Positions 22,046 to 28,437 of a stretch of 28,437 bases of DNA are shown in pieces. The translations under genes were made by a program, and so were the position numbers. The stretch is taken from contig DAIPYE010000017.1 of the NCBI GenBank assembly GCA_036782915.1, positions 1-28,437 of the forward strand, written 5' to 3'. Origin of the DNA: JAEUSI01 sp036782915 (GTDB lineage Bacteria > Bacteroidota > Ignavibacteria > Tepidaquicellales > Tepidaquicellaceae). Below the pieces are notes generated by a model. That model was given only the letters and a program-made list of their open reading frames with translations, was not told the DNA's origin and made no database searches. Every line of letters begins with the position of its first letter. The stretch's first letter is position 1.

Positions 22046-24287
22046 TTATTTCTTCGCCATCATATTCAATGCACTTCCGTTCTTAAACCATCCGATCTGC
22101 TGATCGTTAAAAGTCTGATTCAGCATAATGCTCTCAGTGCTCCCGTCAGAATGTGCCAATGTCATTTTAACCTGTTTACCCGGAGTCAAATCTTTAACAT
22201 CTAGATCTATTTTATCATCTTCTCTGATTTTATCATAGTCAGCAGGATTTGCGAAAGTCAGCGGAAGCATTCCCTGTTTCTTCAGATTTGTTTCGTGAAT
22301 TCTCGCAAAAGATTTTACAATGATAGCTTTCCCGCCAAGGAATCTCGGCTCCATTGCTGCGTGTTCACGAGATGAACCTTCACCGTAATTCTCTTCTCCT
22401 ATCACAACCCATCCTATTTTCTTATCTTTATACTGACGCGCAACTCTCGGAACTTCCTGATATTCTCCGTTCAGTAAATTCTTAACTGCATTAACTTTGT
22501 CATTATAACTATTCACTGCACCGATGAACATATTATTGGAAATGTTATCTAAGTGTCCTCTGTATTTCAGCCATGGTCCCGCCATTGAAATATGATCCGT
22601 TGTGCATTTTCCTTTTGCCTTAAGTAAAACATTCAAGCCGGAATAATCTTTTATTAGATCCGGCATTTTAAACGGCTCGAGTTTTTCAAGTCTCTGACTT
22701 TCCGGATTGACAATAACATCAACTTTCGATCCGTCTTCAAGCGGCGCAATAAATCCTTCTTCGCCTTTTAAAAATCCATGTTCGGGTAATTCATTTCCTG
22801 TCGGCGTATCAAGTTTTACAGATTCACCTTTTTCATTTTTTAAAGTATCAGTTAAAGGATTGAATGTCAGACTTCCCGCAAGAGATAGCGCGGTAACAAT
22901 TTCCGGTGAAGCCACAAAGGAATGTGTCGCGGAATTTCCGTCATTTCTTTTTGAGAAGTTTCTGTTGTATGAAGTTAAAATGGAATTCTTTTCTCCTTCT
23001 TTCACATCGTGACGCTTCCACTGACCAATGCACGGTCCGCAGGCATTTGCAAGGACAAGTCCTCCTACTTTTTCAAATGTCTCAAGTTGTCCGTCCCGCT
23101 TGATCGTAGCGAAGATCTGCTCTGAGCCGGGTGTAATTGTAAATTCTGATTTTACTTTAAATCCTTTTGCAATAGCCTGTTTCGCAACTGAAGCTGCGCG
23201 TTCCATATCTTCATAAGATGAATTTGTACAGCTTCCGATCAATCCGACTTTCAATTCTTCAGGATAACCATTCTCCAATACTGCATCTTTAAATTTCGAG
23301 ATCGGCCATGCAAGATCGGGAGTATAAGGTCCATTAACGAGGTTCGAGTTCTGATAAATTAATTTTAATTATCTCATCATAATATTTTTCACTACCATCA
23401 TCAGCTATTAGATATGTTTTTAATTCATTTGCAAGAATTCCTATCTCTTCGCGTTCTGTAGCTTTTAAATAGGCAAACATTCTTTCATCGTAAGGGAAGA
23501 GGGAAGTGGTCGCACCGATCTCAGCTCCCATATTGCAGATCGTGCCTTTCCCTGTACAGGAAATTGAAGCAGTCCCGTCTCCGAAATATTCTATGATCGC
23601 TCCTGTGCCGCCTTTCACAGTAAGAATTCCCGCTAATTTTAAAATAACATCTTTCGGAGAAGTCCATCCGGATAATTTTCCTGTTAATTTTACACCGATA
23701 ATTTTTGGAAATTTCAATTCCCAGGGCATTCCTGCCATAACATCAACTGCATCCGCGCCTCCAACACCAATTGCGATCATTCCCAGTCCGCCTGCGTTTG
23801 GAGTGTGAGAATCCGTTCCTATCATCATTCCTCCCGGGAATGCATAATTTTCCAACACGACCTGGTGAATAATTCCCGCACCCGGTTTCCAGAATCCCAG
23901 ACCGTATTTGTTTGAAACGCTGGAAAGAAATTCATAAACTTCTTTATTGTCGCCGTAAGCTCTCAGCAGATCATTCTTCGCTCCGACTTCCGCTTCTATA
24001 AGGTGATCACAGTGGACAGTGGAGGGAACTGCAACTTTCGGAATTCCCGCTGACATAAACTGAAGCAAAGCCATTTGCGCTGTCGCATCCTGCATCGCAA
24101 CTCTGTCGGGTTTAAAATCCGTAAAATCTTTTCCTCTTTCGTAAGGTTTATCCGGCTTGTTCCATAGATGAGTGTAAAGTACTTTTTCTGTGTAAGTCAT
24201 CGGACGGTTCAATAACTTTTTTGCTTCATCAACTTTTGATTTAAAGTTTGAATAAACAGTTTTGATTAAGTCTAAATCGAATATCAT
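22046..24287 (-). pseudogene. acn: Aconitate hydratase, split by a frameshift
   Basis: Aconitase isomerises citrate and isocitrate in the TCA cycle using a [4Fe-4S] cluster. The first part (24287 to 23334) gives 317 residues ending at EINLSELEP-type sequence (here INLSELEPR then stop); the second part continues (23338 to 22046) with VNGPYTPDLAWP, then the cluster cysteines in GLIGSCTNSSYED and ANACGPCIGQW, and a normal C-terminal domain. Family members read EPH-[IV]-NGP at the junction; here only one base (23339) remains between the Pro codon and GTT, so two bases of the expected His codon seem missing. Both parts are otherwise perfectly conserved and together give about 748 residues, the size of mitochondrial-type aconitase. 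A sequencing or assembly error is the simplest reading; a true mutation or programmed frameshift is possible. Confidence 0.9.
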
Positions 24288-24313
24288 TTTTATTTTATAT
24301 TTTATTTAATTAA

Positions 24314-24664
24314 TTATATTTCTCTGATTCGAATTTTATTGTGTGTTAATGTGATAAATCTATGTTTAGGATCTACTAAAATATCTTTTAATAAATTTAC
24401 AACATTTTCTTCCATTATCTTATAATCTTTTACATTTTTATATCTCAATAATATTACTGTAAGTTCTTTGATATTGTGAGAAAATACCCATTCACCAAAA
24501 TCTTTATCTTCAGTAATTAATATTCCATTCTTTATTTTGGCTATATCAATAACTTCTTTATCAGATATACCTTCAAAGCTTTCTTTTATTGAAATTATTT
24601 CATAACCTGAATTTCTCAACTTTGCAATTTAACTGAAATTAATATTTTCATCAGCAATAATCAT
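24314..24664 (-). pseudogene. DUF5615 PIN-like toxin with an in-frame stop
   Basis: DUF5615 proteins are small PIN-like nucleases paired with DUF433 antitoxins. The frame starts with ATG at 24664 (MIIADENINFS, whose DEN holds an expected acidic residue) and reads TAA at codon 12 (24629-24631), then continues in the same frame with IAKLRNSGYE, the ISDKEVIDIAKIKNG region, and ITEDKDFGEWV with the second acidic cluster. The stop replaces a codon that should be hydrophobic. Without it the protein would be about 115 residues, the normal size. Translation could restart at TTG 24619, but the product would lack the first acidic residue. The ATG overlaps the antitoxin stop (TAATG), so the pair was built as a coupled unit. 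Real inactivation or a single-base error are both possible. Confidence 0.85.
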
Positions 24665-24888
24665 TAAGTTTCAATTATTTCTTCCTTCGAAATTACAGAA
24701 GCAGCATATTCAATTGCAGCTAAAATATCTTCATTGGTCAAGTGATCATACGATTTAATAATCTCGTCATTTGAAAACCCCGAAGCAAGTTTTGTTAAAA
24801 TTAACTCAACTGTAATCCTGGTTCCTTTAATTACAGGTTTTCCCAGCATAATTCCGGGATTGCTTTCGATTCTGCTTATTAAGTTCAT
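24664..24888 (-). CDS. DUF433 antitoxin
   Basis: The 74-residue protein is a DUF433 family member with the hallmark GIMLGKPVIKGTRITVELIL in residues 12-31, followed by the LASGFSNDEIIKSYDHLTNEDI helix-turn-helix-like part. DUF433 proteins are antitoxins of the VapB45-like type and bind DNA and the partner toxin. It lies upstream of the DUF5615 gene on the minus strand and its TAA stop overlaps the toxin ATG by one base, a common coupling arrangement. The gene is intact, while the toxin carries an in-frame stop. Confidence 0.9.
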   Translation of the reverse strand: MNLISRIESNPGIMLGKPVIKGTRITVELILTKLASGFSNDEIIKSYDHLTNEDILAAIEYAASVISKEEIIET

Positions 24889-25129
24889 TTTTAGAAATAT
24901 TTATTTTGTAAAATAATTTTTTATTTCAATAATATCATTCTCATTGTTTAATCAAAACTCTCCATCAATTATTCCACTTTTGACATTAGAAAATTTAACA
25001 TCATTTATTCTAATGCAGTGCTCAAATTTGAAACAGACTCATTTTAGAAAATTAATATTTATGCCAAAAATTAATATTACTAAAATTATTATTTTCAGGA
25101 TCTAAAAAAAATAATAAATTAAAAATAAA

Positions 25130-25837
25130 CTAATTCTTATAAATCAAATTCTCATCTTTCAGCAATTCCATTCCTTTGAACTTTAATAAGAGTTGCGCCA
25201 CTGTCACAACATCTTTCTGACAATATGTTTTTATTCGTTCAATATCTTTATCTTTCCAGTAAACACTCCAAACCTGACTTCCGTCAATGTCACCTTTCGG
25301 CGATTCAATTCCAAATACTGCGGCAAGCAGATTAAGCGAAGTAAAACTTTTGAAATCACCGAACTTCCACAGATCCATTGTATCAAGATGATAAACTTCC
25401 CATGGCTTTTTACCGGCGTTGTCAAGTAATTTCGGGATTTGAATTCCGTTTATAAGACATCTTCTTGCAATATACGGAAAATCAAATTCCTTTGAATTAT
25501 GTCCGCAAAGTATAAAATCTTTTGAATTTATAAGTTCAGAAAATTCAATAAGCAAAGATTTTTCATCATCGCCATAAAAGGATTTTAAATGAAATGAATA
25601 TTCATCATTCTTATAATTAAAAACCCCGACTGAAATGCAGATAATTTTTCCAAACTCGGAATATATCCCTGCGCGGTCATAAATATCAGCGGCAGTTACT
25701 CCGTCTTTTATATGAGTATTCATTTTCTTAGACCATAGCTTCTGCCAGGTTTCCTCCAATTGATCATAAGATGAATACTGCGGCACTGTTTCAATATCCA
25801 GAACTAATACATTTTTTAAATCAATATTTTCAAGCAT
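25130..25837 (-). CDS. DEDDy 3'-5' exonuclease (DnaQ-like, PolB exonuclease type)
   Basis: The 235-residue protein has a ribonuclease-H-like exonuclease fold of the type found in the predicted PolB-like 3'-5' exonuclease family (DNA_pol_B_exo2). The metal-binding acidic residues are visible in order: D14 and E16 in LDIETVP, D119 in HNSKEFDFPYI, and Y205-x3-D209 in KTYCQKDV, which makes it a DEDDy member. All four are present, so nuclease activity is likely, and DNA or RNA is the expected substrate. It is a single-gene unit with 51 bp to the next upstream gene and a 241 bp AT-rich gap downstream before the antitoxin gene that holds no other feature. Confidence 0.88.
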   Translation of the reverse strand: MLENIDLKNVLVLDIETVPQYSSYDQLEETWQKLWSKKMNTHIKDGVTAADIYDRAGIYSEFGKIICISVGVFNYKNDEYSFHLKSFYGDDEKSLLIEFSELINSKDFILCGHNSKEFDFPYIARRCLINGIQIPKLLDNAGKKPWEVYHLDTMDLWKFGDFKSFTSLNLLAAVFGIESPKGDIDGSQVWSVYWKDKDIERIKTYCQKDVVTVAQLLLKFKGMELLKDENLIYKN

Positions 25838-25888
25838 AATAGTAAATTAAGAAAATTTAAAATTTGTCCATTGAAGAGCAGGAGAATA

Positions 25889-27994
25889 TCAAATTTCAAG
25901 AAGTGCATTCAATTCTTTCACATCATCAAGGGGAAGACTGCACTGATAATTCTCACAAACATAAACTTCATCTTTCTTTCCTTCGCTTATAATATTTGAA
26001 ATGAAGGGTGAAATTTCTTTCAGTTCTTCTGAAGCATGAAGAATAACTCTGTTTGGAATATAAGTCTCATAAACTGAATTTATAAGCTCTTTTAGCTTCT
26101 TACTCTCTAAATTACCCGAAAAAATAATTTCCTTCGGCGAATTCAGATACAGACTCATCGCGCACAGCATTTGCGGACTTGAGAAAGGCATTCGCTTCAG
26201 ATCATAAACAAATAACTTCAGACTGTTCTCAGCTTTTTCGATTAGCTCTTTATTGTCAGTCATAAATCCGAGCCGAAGTAAATTCATTATCTGAATTGAA
26301 TTTCCTGAGGGCTCTGCTCCGTCATAAATATCCTTTGTTTTCAGTATAATATCATTTTCGCCTTTTGTCACATCAAAAAATCCGGCAGAGTCATTGTCAT
26401 AAAATTTTTCTAAAGTCAGAGAATTAAGTTCAATTGCAAACTCAAGATATTTAATCTCAAAACAAGCTTCATAAAGATCAATTAGTCCCCCAATTAAATA
26501 CGCATAGTCTTCCAGTGTTCCGTCGAATCTTGACTCACCGTCACGATACCTGTGAAGCAAAATTTTGTTTTCTTTGTTATAAAGTTTCTCAGAAATAAAC
26601 TCAACCGTGTTTATCGCATTTTCTAAATACAAATTATTACGGGTAACCTGATACATTTTTGCAAGAGCTGAGATCATAAGCCCATTCCACGAAGTTAATA
26701 TCTTATCATCTAAGTGCGGCTTCGGTCTTAAATTTCTTGCAGCTAAAAGTTTTGCTCTTGAATCATCTATTATCTCAGCAATTTCTTCCGGAGTCTTTTC
26801 AAATTTCTTTGAAGTTTCATAAATATCGTTTGCAATGAAAAGAACATTCTTCTTTCCGAAAACTTCATGCGGATCATTTAGCGTGTTTCCCATTATCTCA
26901 ATTCCGAAAAAGAAATTGAAAATTTTTACATCCTCTGCGCTCAGAATATTTTCAATTTCGGATTTCTCCCATAAATTATATGCGCCTTCGGCTTTGACAG
27001 TCGGCTCGTTTATGTCAATTACACTTTCCGCATCTTCAGCGGAGTAAAATCCTCCGCCGGGATGCTTCAGATTTTCCAGAACGTACATTGCCGTATCTTC
27101 CGCAACAAACAGGAAAAATTTATTTTTAGTTGTAAGATAAGCATTGACATAGGTTGAAATAAGCTGTGCCTGATCATAAAGCATCTTTTCAAAATGCGGT
27201 ACACGCCAGATATTGTCAACAGAGTAGCGGTGAAATCCTCCTGACAAATGATCATACATTCCGCCTTCATACATTTTTTTCAAAGTGAAAGTAACCATAT
27301 CAATTTCTGTAAATTCTTTTGTATGATAATATTGATCAAGAAGAAAATTGAAAACTACAGGTCTTGGAAATTTATTACCCGAACCAAACCCGCCATATTC
27401 AGCATCGTAAATTTTTGTGATCGTCGCAATTGCATTTTCGAAAAGTTCAGTGTTTAATCCAATGTCTGTTTCAGAACTGATCTTGTTTTCGATAATATTC
27501 TGAAGCTGCGAAACAATTTTATCTCCGCTTTCGATAACATCTTTCTCTTTATTCACCCATACTTCATGGATCTGAGTAATGACATCTTCAAAACCCGAAC
27601 GACCGTATTTTGCTTTCGGCGGTATGTATCTTGCGCCGTAAAATGGTTTCAGTTCGGGAGTGAGAAACATACTCATCGGCCATCCGCCTGCGCCTGTCAT
27701 CGACTGCAGTGCAGTCATATAAACCCTGTCAACGTCAGGTCTTTCTTCGCGGTCAACCTTTATATTGACAAAATATTCATTCATTAATTTCGCTATTTCT
27801 TCATTCTCAAAAACTTCACGTTCCATCACATGACACCAGTAACAGGTTGAGTATCCGATAGAAAGAAATATCGGCTTATTTTCTTTTTTGGCAAAAGCGA
27901 AAGTTTCTTCATTCCATGGATTCCAGTCAACGGGATTGTGAGCATGCTGGAGGAGATATGGAGATTTTTCCCCGATAAGTTTATTTGATTTCAT
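25889..27994 (-). CDS. Thioredoxin-domain protein of the YyaL/DUF255 (spermatogenesis-associated 20) family
   Basis: The 701-residue protein has the standard arrangement: an N-terminal thioredoxin-like domain (SPYLLQHAHNPVDWNPW from residue 11, then GYSTCYWCHVMERE with the redox pair C51-x2-C54, and VDREERPDVDRVYM), followed by a long (alpha/alpha)6-barrel-like region resembling N-acylglucosamine 2-epimerases (GGGFYSAEDAES, LTSWNGLMISALAKM, YAYLIGGLIDLYEA). The family is widespread, and its cellular role is not well defined; a redox or carbohydrate-related function is suggested by the folds only. The cytoplasm is likely, since no signal peptide is seen. Length is as expected. A separate transcript is likely: 184 bp with no gene lies upstream. 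Confidence 0.92.
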   Translation of the reverse strand: MKSNKLIGEKSPYLLQHAHNPVDWNPWNEETFAFAKKENKPIFLSIGYSTCYWCHVMEREVFENEEIAKLMNEYFVNIKVDREERPDVDRVYMTALQSMTGAGGWPMSMFLTPELKPFYGARYIPPKAKYGRSGFEDVITQIHEVWVNKEKDVIESGDKIVSQLQNIIENKISSETDIGLNTELFENAIATITKIYDAEYGGFGSGNKFPRPVVFNFLLDQYYHTKEFTEIDMVTFTLKKMYEGGMYDHLSGGFHRYSVDNIWRVPHFEKMLYDQAQLISTYVNAYLTTKNKFFLFVAEDTAMYVLENLKHPGGGFYSAEDAESVIDINEPTVKAEGAYNLWEKSEIENILSAEDVKIFNFFFGIEIMGNTLNDPHEVFGKKNVLFIANDIYETSKKFEKTPEEIAEIIDDSRAKLLAARNLRPKPHLDDKILTSWNGLMISALAKMYQVTRNNLYLENAINTVEFISEKLYNKENKILLHRYRDGESRFDGTLEDYAYLIGGLIDLYEACFEIKYLEFAIELNSLTLEKFYDNDSAGFFDVTKGENDIILKTKDIYDGAEPSGNSIQIMNLLRLGFMTDNKELIEKAENSLKLFVYDLKRMPFSSPQMLCAMSLYLNSPKEIIFSGNLESKKLKELINSVYETYIPNRVILHASEELKEISPFISNIISEGKKDEVYVCENYQCSLPLDDVKELNALLEI

Positions 27995-28178
27995 AAATAG
28001 AATTTACGAAAATTGGATTTCTTTTGAAGTGGGATTTTTTGGGTACATTGGAATTTTACTGTATAGGAAAATAGAGTAAAATCTAAAAGTTAATACTGTA
28101 ATAGAAAGTTTGTTATTGATTTTAAGAGGGGTAAAAGTTCTTTAAAATTAAATTGATAGGAAAACAAGTTATGTATAA

Positions 28179-28370
28179 TTACATGGCGTATTCCTTCGCA
28201 AATTTCAGCGCTTCTTCTTCATTTGTAAACCAGTGTGATGATTTCTTAATTTTAAAAAACAGAAATTTTTTATAAATATATACAATCCACATTCCCGGAT
28301 CAGATAACCTGTTAACTAATTCCACTGACTGATTATCCTTATCCGATATAACTTTTATTAAGTCTTTCAT
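28179..28370 (-). CDS. Small hypothetical protein
   Basis: The 63-residue frame (ATG at 28370) has charged residues at the start (MKDLIKVISDKDNQ), a middle with aromatic residues (WIVYIYKKFLFFKIKK) and a C-terminal FTNEEEALKFAKEYA helix. I do not recognise it. The EEEALKFA segment is reminiscent of small proteins with a helical end found in many genomes, which is not informative. Coding is plausible because the frame uses ordinary codons and has a good start, but short length leaves doubt. Confidence 0.55.
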   Translation of the reverse strand: MKDLIKVISDKDNQSVELVNRLSDPGMWIVYIYKKFLFFKIKKSSHWFTNEEEALKFAKEYAM

Positions 28371-28437
28371 CTTATTGATTTAATGTGATTTAATTTAAGT
28401 ATGCCAATGTAACTTTTTATTTTCTCAGGATAAATTT

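Noticed and set aside
23334..23342. Programmed +1 frameshift as the first explanation of the aconitase split.
   Set aside because: Aconitase is not known to use frameshifting, the conserved His would be lost in the product, and the draft assembly has other defects; kept only as an alternative.
28053..28082. 8-bp inverted repeat (ATTTTACT/AGTAAAAT) upstream of the DUF255 gene.
   Set aside because: Low complexity, AT-only apart from one pair, and no T-run or conserved element; chance is likely.
1..28437. tRNA, rRNA, insertion sequence, integrase, phage or CRISPR-Cas genes.
   Set aside because: I looked for their usual sequence hallmarks on both strands by eye and found none; a dedicated search could still find a degenerate one.

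Overview
The window is a chromosomal segment of an AT-rich, free-living bacterium, most likely from the Bacteroidota/Chlorobiota/Ignavibacteriota assemblage. Four things point there: a PorQ/PorV-type outer-membrane protein linked to type IX secretion; a secreted protein whose N-terminal sandwich plus double calcium loop resembles exported Ignavibacteria proteins; scarce Shine-Dalgarno sites apart from a few genes; and one TAnnTTTG-type -7 promoter element. This placement is inference from gene content. Three 10-N assembly gaps (7303-7312, 11524-11533, 20940-20949) each fall inside a gene.

Left part (1-3.2 kb, plus strand): the end of a thiolase, then pgsA-pgpA (phosphatidylglycerol synthesis), cinA and an unrecognised 147-residue protein, closed by a bidirectional terminator. 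A minus-strand gene (3.3-4.9 kb) encodes a secreted protein with dockerin-like calcium loops and a predicted beta-propeller. The next 880 bp (4.9-5.8 kb) lie between divergent genes, code for no recognisable protein, and hold many inverted repeats plus a strong terminator that belongs to no protein gene; this is my best candidate for an undescribed RNA.

Middle part (5.8-13.8 kb, plus strand): gcvH; yceD-rpmF-plsX; then a long run of a small unknown gene, rpmB, a family 2 glycosyltransferase, tgt, yajC, ribBA, greA and an MCE/MlaD gene. These cover ribosome assembly, phospholipid precursor supply, tRNA modification, secretion, riboflavin synthesis, transcription fidelity and lipid transport.

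Right part (13.8-28.4 kb, minus strand): a PorQ-like protein; an envelope operon of a GT-C glycosyltransferase, a UbiA-type polyprenyl-phosphate phosphoribosyltransferase, an EamA transporter and acylphosphatase; a methylmalonyl-CoA mutase large subunit; a DUF937/YidB protein; an M23 peptidase; an aconitase split by a frameshift; a DUF433/DUF5615 toxin-antitoxin pair whose toxin has an in-frame stop; a DEDDy exonuclease; a YyaL/DUF255 thioredoxin-domain protein; and a small unknown gene.

Most genes are housekeeping. The points worth a second look are the orphan-terminator RNA region, tandem 7-8 bp repeats sitting at gene stop codons, the glycosyltransferase/UbiA pair that recalls mycobacterial arabinan genes, a Tgt lacking two zinc cysteines, and the two disrupted genes. 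I saw no tRNA, rRNA, CRISPR array, insertion sequence or phage gene.
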